DNA of 64,000 nucleotides from an uncultured Gemmiger sp. (GTDB taxonomy: Bacteria; Bacillota; Clostridia; Oscillospirales; Ruminococcaceae). Each line of letters opens with the position of its first letter. Positions within the stretch are counted from its first letter, which is position 1. Shown here one piece after another: positions 31,314 through 39,789 of this stretch. The notes under the pieces were generated by a model, which made no database searches, was not told the origin of the DNA, and saw only the letters and a list, made by a program, of their open reading frames with translations. The stretch covers positions 186,001-250,000 of the forward strand of contig CALXHQ010000001.1 in assembly GCA_944388145.1 (NCBI GenBank), read 5' to 3'. The translations under genes were made by a program, and so were the position numbers.

Positions 31314-31348
31314 GCCGGCAGCCTTTCCATCAGGCTGCCGGCCTTTTT
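31314..31348 (+). terminator. Terminator of the XRE regulator operon
   Basis: GCCGGCAGCC (31314-31323) pairs with GGCTGCCGGC (31333-31342), then CTTTTT. Confidence 0.92.
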
Positions 31349-31367
31349 GTGCGTGGGCGGGCGCTTC

Positions 31368-31413
31368 AAAAAACAGAAAAGGCCCTTGGACCAATGTCCA
31401 AAAGCCTTCTCTG
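31368..31413 (-). terminator. rpoD terminator
   Basis: An imperfect stem of about 18 bp (CAGA...TCTG ends) with loop ATTG, followed by six T on the minus strand (A at 31368-31373). Confidence 0.9.
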
Positions 31414-31463
31414 TTCTGCGCGTTCACGCAGTGCAATTTGTTTTCAGCGGTGCCTGCGCGCCA

Positions 31464-32558
31464 TTAATCCAAAAAGTCGCGCAGCTTTTTGCTGCGGCTG
31501 GGGTGGCGCAGCTTGCGCAGGGCCTTGGCCTCAATCTGGCGGATACGCTCGCGGGTGACGTTGAACTCCTTGCCCACTTCCTCCAGCGTGCGGGGCCGCC
31601 CATCCTCCAGGCCAAAACGCAGGCGCAGCACCTTCTCCTCACGGGGGGTCAGGGTTTTCAGCACCTCGGCCAGCTGCTCTTTCAGCAGGGTCTGGCTGGC
31701 GGCCTCGGCGGGGACAGGAGCCTCGTCATCGGGGATAAAGTCGCCCAGATGGCTGTCCTCCTCCTCACCGATGGGGGTTTCCAGGCTGACCGGCTCCTGG
31801 GCCACGCGCATAATTTCGCGAACCTTATCCACCGGCATATCCAGCCGTTCGGCAATCTCCTCAGCGCTGGGTTCATGGCCGTTCTCATGCAGCAGCTGGC
31901 TGGACACCTTCTTGACCTTGTTGATGGTCTCAACCATGTGCACCGGGATACGGATGGTGCGGGCCTGGTCGGCGATGGCACGGGTGATGGCCTGGCGAAT
32001 CCACCAGGTGGCATAGGTGGAAAACTTGAACCCCTTGGTGTGGTCAAATTTTTCCACCGCCTTGATCAGGCCCAGGTTCCCCTCCTGGATCAGGTCCAAG
32101 AACTGCATGCCGCGGCCCACATACCGCTTGGCAATGGAGACCACCAGGCGAAGGTTTGCCTCAGACAGGCGCTGCTTGGCGCGCTCACCCTTGGGACCGC
32201 CCTCCTTGATATCCAGGGCCAGCTGGACCTCCTCCTCGGGGGTCAGCAGCGGCACGCGGCCGATCTCCTTCAGATAGACCTTCACCGGGTCGTCGATGGA
32301 AACGCCCTCCGCAGAAAGCGAATCCTCAAATTCATCCACGCTGTTCTCGGTCAGGTTTGCCGCGGCGGCGGCAGCCTCGTTGGGTTCGTCATCGATCACC
32401 TCGATGCCATGGCTTTCCAGCGATTCGTACAGTTTTTCCATCTGGTCAACGTCAAAGGAGCTGTCCTCCATTGCGTCGTTGATCTCACGGGCGGTCACCT
32501 TGCCGTTGCGGCGGCCATTTTCGATCAGTTCGCGGACGGCGTTTTTCTTTTCTGCCAT
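31464..32558 (-). CDS. rpoD: Primary sigma factor RpoD (SigA)
   Basis: RpoD is the housekeeping sigma factor that recognises TTGACA/TATAAT promoters. The 364-residue protein has region 1.1, then regions 1.2-2.4 with [24 protein letters not shown] and [15 protein letters not shown], region 3, and region 4 with [27 protein letters not shown]. Length is typical of Firmicute SigA. It is the last gene of the dgt-dnaG-rpoD operon, the usual macromolecular synthesis order. The promoters listed in this window fit its specificity. Confidence 0.98.
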   Translation of the reverse strand: MAEKKNAVRELIENGRRNGKVTAREINDAMEDSSFDVDQMEKLYESLESHGIEVIDDEPNEAAAAAANLTENSVDEFEDSLSAEGVSIDDPVKVYLKEIGRVPLLTPEEEVQLALDIKEGGPKGERAKQRLSEANLRLVVSIAKRYVGRGMQFLDLIQEGNLGLIKAVEKFDHTKGFKFSTYATWWIRQAITRAIADQARTIRIPVHMVETINKVKKVSSQLLHENGHEPSAEEIAERLDMPVDKVREIMRVAQEPVSLETPIGEEEDSHLGDFIPDDEAPVPAEAASQTLLKEQLAEVLKTLTPREEKVLRLRFGLEDGRPRTLEEVGKEFNVTRERIRQIEAKALRKLRHPSRSKKLRDFLD

Positions 32559-32647
32559 AAGTACGTTCTCCTTTGGATTGTTTTGCCCGGGGTCCGGGTG
32601 TATGTCTATGCGGCTCTGCCGCAGAAGATGGCTTTGCTTGCGGCCGG

Positions 32648-34423
32648 TCAGGCGGGCGGCTCGCCGGCAGTCTTTTCCTCTTTGATGGCGGCAAACAGTT
32701 TGCGGAACTCGTCGTCGTTTGTTTTGCCGGCCTGGGCGCTTTTGGGACGGGACTGTCGGATGCGCTCCAGATACAGGTCAATATCCTGACGGGTGGGGTT
32801 CAAGTCCACATTCTGAGCCAGCACCATGGACAGCTGGGGCAAGACGCTTTCCTCCACCAGCGGGCCGATGCTGGTCAGGTTGATGGGCTGCCCCTGGTCG
32901 GCCAGCTGCCAGATGGCTTTGGCAGCCTGCTGCATCTCAGGCAGGATCAGGTCATCCAGTGTCAGATGCTGGCGGATATAGGGGATGGTTTCGGGGCGTT
33001 TCAGCATGGCAGCCACCAGCTGTCGCCCGGCGCTGGCAGCCCCCAGCGCCGCGTCGCCGCCCTTGTCGTAGGGCACGCGGATGGAAGCGGCAATTCCCTG
33101 CCCTGCCAGCTGGCGCTGCTCTTTGCGGCGGGCACGGCGGCCCGCTGCCCGCACCGAACTTTTCAGCTGATTGACGATGGCCGCCTTGGCCACACCGGTT
33201 TCCTCGGCGATGCGGCCGGCGTACACATCCTGGGCAATGGGGTTGGGGGTGTCGGCCAGAATGTCGATGGCGCGCCGGATATATTCCAGCCTGCCATCGT
33301 CGGATTTCAGATCAAACTGGCGGCGAACTTTAGCCAGCTCAAACTCGGTGGGGTTGGCAGTTCCATCCAGCAGCGCCTCGAACCGCTCCCTGCCGTACGT
33401 TTTGATAAACTCGTCCGGGTCCTTGGCGCCGGGGATGGACAGCACCTTGACCCGCAGGTTGGTGTCGGCCAGCAGCCCCAGGCTGCGCTCGGTGGCCTTC
33501 TGCCCCGCCTCATCCGAGTCGTAGCTGAGCACCACCTCGTCGGCATATTCGGTCAGCAGTTTGACCTGTTCGGCGGTCAGGGCGGTGCCGCAGGCGCACA
33601 CCGCGGTGTCAAACCCAGCCTCGTGCATACTGATCACATCCATGTACCCTTCGCAGAGGATATACCGCCGGGAGCTGGACTTTTTGGCCACATTCAAGGC
33701 AAACAGCGTGCGGGATTTTTTGTAGACCATTGTCTCGGGGCTGTTGATGTACTTGGGCTTGGAATCATCCAGCACACGGCCGCCGAAAGCAATAATATTG
33801 CCCCGCACATCAATGATAGGCACCATGACGCGGCGGCGGAACATATCAATCAGGTTTCCCTTGGAACTGCGCTTGACCAGGCCGGAGGCTTCCAGCTCCT
33901 GCTCAGAGAAACCGCGGCGGCGCAGGTAGTGCAGCAGCCCGACAAAATCCTCCGGCGCGTAGCCCAAGCCAAACCGGCGGATGGCAGCGTCGGACAGGCC
34001 GCGCTTCTGCCGCCAATACCCCCGGGCGGCGTTGGCCTCCGGCGTGGGGGCGTTGAGCTGGTCAAAAAAGTAGCGGGCCGCGCAGCGGTTGATCTCCAGC
34101 AGGCGGCTGCGGAGTTTGCTTTCCTGATCTTCCTCCTCCGGCAAGGGCATACCGGCCTGACCGGCCAGCTGCTTGACCGCCTCCACATAGCTGAGATTGG
34201 AGATTTTGCGGACAAAGTTGATCACATCGCCGCCGGCGCCGCAGCCAAAGCAGTAAAAGCTCTGGGTTTCCGGGTAAACGTAGAAGGAGGGTGTTTTTTC
34301 ATTGTGAAAAGGGCACAGGCCCGCGTACAGCCGCCCCTTGCGCTTGAGCTGAACGTACTGGCTCACCACTTGGGTGATATCGCTGCGGCGGACAACCTCC
34401 TGCACATATTCATGAGGAATCAC
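32648..34423 (-). CDS. dnaG: DNA primase
   Basis: DnaG makes the RNA primers for replication. The 591-residue protein has the N-terminal zinc site [11 protein letters not shown]...CFGCGAGG near residues 36-60, the TOPRIM motifs CEGYMDVI and [11 protein letters not shown], and a C-terminal helicase-binding domain. I chose GTG at 34423 ([11 protein letters not shown]) because GGGAGG lies 8 nt upstream; an earlier in-frame ATG at 34456 would place that site inside the gene. It lies between dgt and rpoD, 89 nt before rpoD. Confidence 0.96.
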   Translation of the reverse strand: MIPHEYVQEVVRRSDITQVVSQYVQLKRKGRLYAGLCPFHNEKTPSFYVYPETQSFYCFGCGAGGDVINFVRKISNLSYVEAVKQLAGQAGMPLPEEEDQESKLRSRLLEINRCAARYFFDQLNAPTPEANAARGYWRQKRGLSDAAIRRFGLGYAPEDFVGLLHYLRRRGFSEQELEASGLVKRSSKGNLIDMFRRRVMVPIIDVRGNIIAFGGRVLDDSKPKYINSPETMVYKKSRTLFALNVAKKSSSRRYILCEGYMDVISMHEAGFDTAVCACGTALTAEQVKLLTEYADEVVLSYDSDEAGQKATERSLGLLADTNLRVKVLSIPGAKDPDEFIKTYGRERFEALLDGTANPTEFELAKVRRQFDLKSDDGRLEYIRRAIDILADTPNPIAQDVYAGRIAEETGVAKAAIVNQLKSSVRAAGRRARRKEQRQLAGQGIAASIRVPYDKGGDAALGAASAGRQLVAAMLKRPETIPYIRQHLTLDDLILPEMQQAAKAIWQLADQGQPINLTSIGPLVEESVLPQLSMVLAQNVDLNPTRQDIDLYLERIRQSRPKSAQAGKTNDDEFRKLFAAIKEEKTAGEPPA

Positions 34424-34492
34424 GGCGGGCACCTCCCTTCCCGGCGGCGGAATCATTTCGGATCAATGGGACACGGCGTTTCCCGCCAGGCA

Positions 34493-35494
34493 TTACAGGA
34501 CGGTCCACTTTTTAGGGACAAACAGTTCCTCAAACTGGCGGGTGGCAAACTCGTCGCTCATACCGCTGATATAGTCGGCCACAGCGCGGTCAATGCCTTC
34601 ATTGAAGCTGATCTGCAAATAAAAGTTGGGCATCAGATCTGGCTCGGCGCAAAAACGCTCATAGAGGGCTTCCACCAGCCTGTCCACCTTTTTTTCTTCC
34701 CGCTTGGCCTCCTTGTCCACATAAACCGTGGCATACATAAAGTCCTTGAGCGTATTGTAGGCGCCCTCCACCTCGGGAGAAAACTGCATGATATCCCGGG
34801 GGCTGTGAGCCACCAGGTCGTTGATCATGGTGGTGATGCGCCGGGATTTGGTGTTGCCCAACACACGGGTTGCCTCCGTGGGCAGGGCTGCGGCATCCAG
34901 CACACCGGCTGAGATAGCGTCCTCAATATCGTGGTTGAGGAAGGCGATATGGTCGGCAATGCGGACAGTACACCCCTCCTTGGTTCTGGCCCAGGCCCCC
35001 TTTGTGTGGGTGACGATGCCGTTGCGCACCTCCCAGGAAAGGTTCAGGCCTTGGCCGTCCTTCTCGAGAAAATCCACCACCCGCAAGCTTTGCAGATAGT
35101 GGGAGAAGCCGCCGGGGCAAAGCTTGTCCAGTGCCCGTTCCCCCGCATGACCAAATGGGGTATGCCCCAGGTCATGTCCCAGGGCAATGGCCTCGGTCAA
35201 ATCCTCGTTCAGGCGCAGGGCTCGGGCAATGGTACGGGCAATCTGTGCCACCTCCAGCGTGTGGGTCAGGCGGGTGCGATAATGGTCCCCTTCCGGCGAG
35301 AGAAAGACCTGGGTTTTTTGTTTCAGCCGCCGAAAAGCCTTGCAATGGATGATCCGGTCCCGGTCCCGCTGAAAGCATGACCGCATGGGGTCGGGCGCCT
35401 CCGGCCTGCGGCGGCCTTGGCTCGCCTGGCTGAGAGTCGCATAGCGGCTCAGGGTCAGGCGCTCGATCGTCTCGGTCTGTTCGCGGATGGTCAT
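34493..35494 (-). CDS. dgt: dGTP triphosphohydrolase-like HD protein
   Basis: A 333-residue HD-domain phosphohydrolase of the deoxyguanosinetriphosphate triphosphohydrolase-like family, which cleaves dNTPs to deoxynucleoside and triphosphate. It has KAFRRLKQKTQVF near residue 55, RLTHTLEVAQIAR with the first metal His, and GHDLGHTPFGHAGE with the HD pair. In clostridia this gene commonly precedes dnaG-rpoD, as here, and probably helps control nucleotide pools during replication. The ATG has AAGGAGG a few nt upstream. Confidence 0.92.
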   Translation of the reverse strand: MTIREQTETIERLTLSRYATLSQASQGRRRPEAPDPMRSCFQRDRDRIIHCKAFRRLKQKTQVFLSPEGDHYRTRLTHTLEVAQIARTIARALRLNEDLTEAIALGHDLGHTPFGHAGERALDKLCPGGFSHYLQSLRVVDFLEKDGQGLNLSWEVRNGIVTHTKGAWARTKEGCTVRIADHIAFLNHDIEDAISAGVLDAAALPTEATRVLGNTKSRRITTMINDLVAHSPRDIMQFSPEVEGAYNTLKDFMYATVYVDKEAKREEKKVDRLVEALYERFCAEPDLMPNFYLQISFNEGIDRAVADYISGMSDEFATRQFEELFVPKKWTVL

Positions 35495-35697
35495 GGGTCC
35501 TCCTTTTCCGGGGGATCCGATCAGTTTAAATGTGACGTTTCGGATACCCTTTGGAAATCGCTGCCTTTTTACGTCCCGTTGGGCGGTTTTTACCGCTCTA
35601 TTTTATAAATACGATAAAAAATGGGGAAACACTTCCCGACAAGCAAAAAAGCCACGTCCGCCGGGTGGAAGCAAAGCTCTGCCCTCCCTCTTTGCCG

Positions 35698-35722
35698 GAC
35701 CGGCCGCAGTGTCCGGCCGGTC
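35698..35722 (-). terminator. Hairpin at the end of yigZ
   Basis: GACCGGCC (35698-35705) pairs with GGCCGGTC (35715-35722) over the yigZ stop codon. No T run follows, so it may stabilise the 3' end rather than terminate. The gap 35495-35697 also has a small inverted repeat near the dgt start (35509-35542) and an A+T-rich patch likely to hold the dgt promoter. Confidence 0.4.
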
Positions 35723-36341
35723 AAAAGGCGGCGTATTCCGGGGCCGAGATCTCTACCTGGGCCGTTCCCCGGGAAAGCTCACCCAGAGCAGCGCAAAGCG
35801 GTGCCTCAGTGCCGGCGGGCATTCTCCAAACCAGAGTCACGTCGTCAGCGTAAATCGGCTCCTCCAGTTTGCCGCCAGCCCCGGCGACCAGCCGCTGTGA
35901 CTGCTCAAACAGCGAATAGGGCAGCCGCACCCGGCAGCGGACAATCTGCCGCATGGTAACAACCTCAGCAGCAGCCAGTGCGCCGGAGGCCGCCGCAGTG
36001 TAGGCGCGCACCAGGCCACCGGTACCCAGCAATATACCGCCGAAATACCGGGTGACCACCACAATCACGTCGGACAGCCCTGCGTGGCCAATGGCCTCCA
36101 AAACAGGCGTTCCGGCAGTTTTGGCCGGCTCACCGTCGTCCGAGTAGCGGGTGCGGCCACCCTGGCGCAGCACGTAGGCATAGACATTGTGGCGGGCGGT
36201 TCGGTTGGCGGCACGAACCTGGTCCAACAGAGCCAGCGCCTTTTCCTCCGTATCGGCAAAAGCGGCGGTGGCGATAAAACGGCTTCGCTTTTCCTCATAG
36301 GTAAAGGTAGATCTGCCGCGGACGGTGCGGTAATCAGACAT
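35721..36341 (-). CDS. yigZ: YigZ/IMPACT family protein
   Basis: A 206-residue protein of the IMPACT family. It has the N-terminal signature RSRFIATAA and the motif RYSDDGEPAKTAGTPVLEAI near residue 65, then VTRYFGGILLGTGGLVRAY, followed by the EF-G-like second domain. The family is linked to translation control, but the bacterial function is not settled. I chose the ATG at 36341 with GGGGAG upstream. It lies between rpmE and dgt. Confidence 0.92.
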   Translation of the reverse strand: MSDYRTVRGRSTFTYEEKRSRFIATAAFADTEEKALALLDQVRAANRTARHNVYAYVLRQGGRTRYSDDGEPAKTAGTPVLEAIGHAGLSDVIVVVTRYFGGILLGTGGLVRAYTAAASGALAAAEVVTMRQIVRCRVRLPYSLFEQSQRLVAGAGGKLEEPIYADDVTLVWRMPAGTEAPLCAALGELSRGTAQVEISAPEYAAF

Positions 36342-36373
36342 GATGGGTCTCCCCTTCCTGTTTTGACGGCGGA

Positions 36374-36419
36374 CAGCAAACGGCGGTGCAGCAGACTTTG
36401 CGTTCTGCGGCACCGCCGT
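36374..36419 (-). terminator. rpmE terminator
   Basis: ACGGCGGTGC (36380-36389) pairs with GCACCGCCGT (36410-36419), with inner pairing. Only a short TTT follows on the minus strand. Confidence 0.6.
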
Positions 36420-36433
36420 CACATTGATTTGAA

Positions 36434-36640
36434 TTACTTCTTGCCCAGGTTGTAGCGGCGCTTGAAGCGCTCAACACGGCCACCGGTATCCACCAGCTTC
36501 TGCTTGCCGGTGTAGAAGGGATGGCACTTGCTGCAAACTTCGACGTGAATCTCCGGCTTGGTGGAGCGCGTGTGGATCACGTTGCCGCAGGCGCAGGTGA
36601 TGGTGCAATCAACGTAATTGGGATGGATGCCCTGCTTCAT
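36434..36640 (-). CDS. rpmE: 50S ribosomal protein L31, zinc-binding form
   Basis: L31 links the subunits of the ribosome. The 68-residue protein begins [10 protein letters not shown] and carries the zinc ligands Cys16, Cys18, Cys36 and Cys39 (CACG and CSKC), so it is the zinc-containing C+ type used when zinc is plentiful. The conserved [21 protein letters not shown] follows. I chose the ATG at 36640, with AGAGG 7-8 nt upstream. It has its own promoter and terminator. Confidence 0.97.
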   Translation of the reverse strand: MKQGIHPNYVDCTITCACGNVIHTRSTKPEIHVEVCSKCHPFYTGKQKLVDTGGRVERFKRRYNLGKK

Positions 36641-36775
36641 GGTTTTCACCTCTTTCTCGATCATGACTTGGGGAGCCATACTTGATATATGTGCTCATCA
36701 CAATCTCCGAATTTTGGCTACCAGCATCCGCCATCCTGTGCGAATGGAGCAGCCGTCGTGAACGATTGCCTGAAT

Positions 36776-36804
36776 ATTTTAGCAGATACGTCCCCTGCTG
36801 TCAA
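36776..36804 (-). promoter_or_regulatory. rpmE promoter
   Basis: TTGACA, 17 nt, TAAAAT with an extended TGC, on the minus strand. The leader is about 130 nt. Confidence 0.8.
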
Positions 36805-36831
36805 GCAGTTTGGCCTGCCACTGCAAAAAAA

Positions 36832-38187
36832 TCAGCGATTCTCCAGCGGAATGTAGGCGCGGGGCACCATGATGCTCTCGTAGGCAGGGCGGATGATCTT
36901 GTCCACGTTGACCAGCTCCTCCATGCGGTGGGCGCTCCAACCCACAATGCGGGCAATGGCAAAAATGGGAGTATACAGTTCCAGGGGGATGTCCAGCATA
37001 TTGTAGACAAATCCGGAGTAAAAGTCCACGTTAGTGGAAACACCCTTGTAGATGTGCCGCTTTTCAGCGATGACCTGGGGGGCCAGGCGCTCGATCATAT
37101 TGTAGAAGTCAAAATCCTTCTTGCGGCCTTTGGCCTCGGCCAGCTGCTGCACAAAGCTCTTGAACACCACTGCACGGGGGTCGGACAACGAGTAGACCGC
37201 ATGGCCCATACCATAGATCAGGCCCTTGTGATCGAACGCCTGCTTGTCCAGAATTTTGCAGAGGTAATCCTTCACTTCCTCTTCGTCGGTCTCGTCGTGG
37301 ACCGTATTGCGGATGTGGTTGACCATCTCCACCACTTTGATGTTGGCGCCGCCGTGCTTGGGGCCTTTCAGCGAACAGAGGGCCGCCGCCATGACCGAGT
37401 AGGTGTCGGACCCGGAGGACGTGACCACACGGGTGGTGAAGGTGGAGTTGTTGCCGCCACCGTGTTCCATGTGCAGCAGCAGGGCAATGTCCAGCACGTG
37501 GGCTTCCAGATCGGTATAGCTGCGGTCCGGGCGGAGCATCTGCAGCAGGTTTTCGGCTGTGGAGAGCTCCGGCTGGGGACGGTGAATGTACATACTGTCC
37601 CCATTGACATAGTAGTTGTAGGCATGGTAGCCATAGACCGCCAGCATGGGGAACACGCTGATCAGCTTGATGCACTGCTCCAGCTGGGTTTGCAGGCTGT
37701 TGTCCCCGATGGTGTCATCATAGGAAGCCAGGGTCAGCACGCTGCGGGTCAGCGAGTTCATCAGGTCCTTGGTGGGGGCCTTCATGATGACGTCGCGGGT
37801 AAAATTGGAGGGCAGATCCCGGCATTTGGTCAGCACATTGCTGAACTCGGCCAGCTGACCGGCGTTGGGTAGCTCCCCCATCAAAAGCAGATAAGCGGCC
37901 TCCTCAAAGCCGAAGCGCTTGCCGTGCAGGCCGCGGATCAGGTCGTAGACATTGTAGCCGCGGTACCACAGCTTGCCCTCACAGGGGGTCTTTTTGCCAT
38001 TGACCATCTGAAACGCATCAATGCGTGAAATGTTGGTAATACCAGTCAGAACGCCCTTGCCGTCCTTGTCGCGCAGACCTCGTTTGACGCCAAATTTGTC
38101 AAAAAGTTCCGGGTCGATCTTATCATGTTCGACACAGACGTCCAGATAGCACTTTGCTTCCTTTTCGATCTCTGCGTAGTTAGCCAT
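36832..38187 (-). CDS. gltA: Citrate synthase
   Basis: Condenses oxaloacetate with acetyl-CoA to citrate. The 451-residue protein has the catalytic residues in context: His in SLKGPKHGGAN, His in YGMGHAVYSLSDPRA, and Asp in STNVDFYSGFVY. It belongs to the larger citrate/2-methylcitrate synthase group of clostridia. In an anaerobe it most likely feeds glutamate synthesis. No aconitase or isocitrate dehydrogenase gene is beside it. It is the third gene of an operon after marR and the cytidylate-kinase-like gene, 45 nt after the latter, with AAAGGAGG before the ATG. Confidence 0.95.
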   Translation of the reverse strand: MANYAEIEKEAKCYLDVCVEHDKIDPELFDKFGVKRGLRDKDGKGVLTGITNISRIDAFQMVNGKKTPCEGKLWYRGYNVYDLIRGLHGKRFGFEEAAYLLLMGELPNAGQLAEFSNVLTKCRDLPSNFTRDVIMKAPTKDLMNSLTRSVLTLASYDDTIGDNSLQTQLEQCIKLISVFPMLAVYGYHAYNYYVNGDSMYIHRPQPELSTAENLLQMLRPDRSYTDLEAHVLDIALLLHMEHGGGNNSTFTTRVVTSSGSDTYSVMAAALCSLKGPKHGGANIKVVEMVNHIRNTVHDETDEEEVKDYLCKILDKQAFDHKGLIYGMGHAVYSLSDPRAVVFKSFVQQLAEAKGRKKDFDFYNMIERLAPQVIAEKRHIYKGVSTNVDFYSGFVYNMLDIPLELYTPIFAIARIVGWSAHRMEELVNVDKIIRPAYESIMVPRAYIPLENR

Positions 38188-38232
38188 GGCTGCCTCCTTT
38201 TTCTGTCAGGTGTTGGATGGGCCGATTCCGCG

Positions 38233-38841
38233 TCACTGCCCTGCGCGTGCCAGCGCTGCCAGCAGCTCGGCACACTGCTGCATGGGCATGGTAGATGTGT
38301 TCAATTGAATGTCATAGTTGGCGCGGTCCGCCCAGTTCTTCTGGGTAAAATAGCGGAAATACTGTTCCCGTTCCTTATCTTTGCGGCGGATCATGCGGCG
38401 GGCTTCAGCCTCACCGACCTGCTCCGTCTCCATCACGCGGGCACAGCGCTTTTCCGCGTCAGACGCATAGAGAAAGACACGCAGTGCCCGGGGGGCGTCT
38501 CCACTGCCAGATAGGGTATTGGTGGAACAGCGGCCGATGAACACGGCGGGGCCTTCCCCTGCCAGACGGCGGATGGTCTTTTGCAGGGTGGCAAACATCT
38601 CATACAAGCTGGTGCGTTCGCTGTACTGGTTGGGATTGCCCGCCAGCGAAAGGTCGAACAGCAGACTGCCTGCCTGGCGCTCGTCAAAATTGCGCAGGCG
38701 GCTCAGGTCAATGCCGCTGCTCTCGGCAGTGGCAAGCAGCAGTTCACCGTCGTAGAAAGGCACATCCAGCAGTTTTGCAGCCATGCGGCCCACTTCGCGG
38801 CCGCCGCTGCCAAATTCACGTTCAATTGCAATCGATCTCAT
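38233..38841 (-). CDS. Cytidylate kinase-like family protein
   Basis: A 202-residue protein that starts with the nucleotide loop IEREFGSGGREVGRMAAKLL, as in the cytidylate kinase-like family. Later Arg-rich stretches (FIGRCSTNT, RMIRRKDKERE) fit the lid and phosphate-binding regions. The true substrate of this family is not known, and a housekeeping cmk may be elsewhere. The ATG overlaps the marR stop as ATGA and has GGAGG 7 nt upstream. It is cotranscribed with gltA. Confidence 0.85.
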   Translation of the reverse strand: MRSIAIEREFGSGGREVGRMAAKLLDVPFYDGELLLATAESSGIDLSRLRNFDERQAGSLLFDLSLAGNPNQYSERTSLYEMFATLQKTIRRLAGEGPAVFIGRCSTNTLSGSGDAPRALRVFLYASDAEKRCARVMETEQVGEAEARRMIRRKDKEREQYFRYFTQKNWADRANYDIQLNTSTMPMQQCAELLAALARAGQ

Positions 38842-39305
38842 GGTGTATCCTCCGTCTGCCCCGGGCGGGCCAGCGTGTTGTCGGCGGCAACAATGTTGCG
38901 GCGGATTTTTTCCATCGCGCTGCGGATGGCCTGCCGTTCCTGCGGGGTAACACCGCACAGAAGCTGGCGGCAGACACGGTGCACAATGGCAGCGTAGGAT
39001 GCTGCCAGGGCAAAGCCCTTGTCTGTCAAATGCAGGTGAACGCAGCGCCGGTCCGCCGGGTCGGCCATCAGTGTGACACAGCCGGTGCGGCGCAGATTGT
39101 CCACCGATTTGGAAATGTGCGCCTTGGACAGACTGCGGGACTCCATGATGTCCCGGGCGGTATCCCCGCTGTCCTTGCGGGAAAGGAAATAGAGGATGTC
39201 CAATTCCACCTTCCGCAGACCGCTCTGCTGCATCAGAGCCTGGCAGGCATGCTCCAAGACCCGTCTTGCCCGACCGGTCACATAGAAGATATCGTCGTCC
39301 TGCAC
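38838..39305 (-). CDS. MarR family transcriptional regulator
   Basis: A 155-residue winged-helix regulator of the MarR type: the helix-turn-helix SRSLSKAHISKSVDNLRRTG and the wing LMADPADRRCVHLHLTDKG are clear. I chose GTG at 39305, with GGAGG 8 nt upstream; an in-frame ATG at 39326 has no good site and would leave a leader of about 18 nt. A perfect palindrome just downstream of its promoter is the probable operator, so it likely represses itself, the kinase-like gene and gltA. Confidence 0.87.
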   Translation of the reverse strand: MQDDDIFYVTGRARRVLEHACQALMQQSGLRKVELDILYFLSRKDSGDTARDIMESRSLSKAHISKSVDNLRRTGCVTLMADPADRRCVHLHLTDKGFALAASYAAIVHRVCRQLLCGVTPQERQAIRSAMEKIRRNIVAADNTLARPGQTEDTP

Positions 39306-39327
39306 AATCGCTGCCTCCGATTCCATC

Positions 39328-39343
39328 AGTTCACTAATGAACT
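39328..39343. promoter_or_regulatory. Probable MarR operator
   Basis: Perfect inverted repeat AGTTCA-CTAA-TGAACT (16 bp) at the predicted transcription start of the marR operon. MarR proteins bind palindromes of this size. Confidence 0.7.
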
Positions 39344-39350
39344 TTCTTTT

Positions 39351-39379
39351 ATCATACACGATTTTTTCCTCCGCGTCAA
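39351..39379 (-). promoter_or_regulatory. Promoter of the marR-kinase-gltA operon
   Basis: TTGACG, 17 nt, TATGAT on the minus strand; the predicted start lies inside or at the edge of the palindrome at 39328-39343. Confidence 0.75.
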
Positions 39380-39537
39380 CGCAGGGGGGCGGCAAAACTG
39401 ACCTTTCCGCCAAATTTTACAGCCTTTTCACAGGTTTTGCTTACCCCAAAAGACTTCCTATAAAGTCCATTTTTTCCACAAATTGTGGGCGTATTCGGCA
39501 TGAATTTACGCGCTTTTGACCAGATTTTTATTTTCTA

Positions 39538-39566
39538 TTGACGGCAATGCGTTTTAGTGTTACCCT
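39538..39566 (+). promoter_or_regulatory. Possible promoter of the phosphate transporter leader
   Basis: TTGACG, 17 nt, TACCCT with TGT in front, on the plus strand. The -10 is weak. The predicted start is near 39573. Confidence 0.5.
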
Positions 39567-39572
39567 TGAATG

Positions 39573-39689
39573 TGTCAGGATGAAGCGGATTTGCCTGCCA
39601 TGCAGCCAGTTGACAGCTGCAGACGGGAACTATACGATCAATTGAACCCCCGCAGGCCGGCCCCCTTTTCCTGAGGGCCGGTCATTTTT
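39573..39689 (+). promoter_or_regulatory. Structured leader with terminator before the phosphate transporter gene
   Basis: About 117 nt between a promoter and the transporter gene. It can form TGCAGC-N9-GCTGCA (39601-39606 with 39616-39621), a long-range pair GCCTGC/GCAGGC (39593-39598 with 39652-39657), and then a clear terminator. The long-range pair shares bases with the lower terminator stem, so the two may compete. The layout is that of an attenuator or riboswitch, but no known class is recognised. Confidence 0.5.
39655..39689 (+). terminator. Terminator in the transporter leader
   Basis: CCGGCCC (39657-39663) pairs with GGGCCGG (39675-39681), extended by two pairs, then TCATTTTT. It lies 100 nt before the transporter start codon, so it is an attenuator or ends a separate short RNA. 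Confidence 0.8.
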
Positions 39690-39789
39690 ATGCAGAAATG
39701 CCGGCCTGCCGCGGCCCGCGCGGCGCAAAATCGCGAGTTTTGCCGGGTTCAGGTATCGCCCGGCCAACAGAACAAGGCAGGTATCATAT

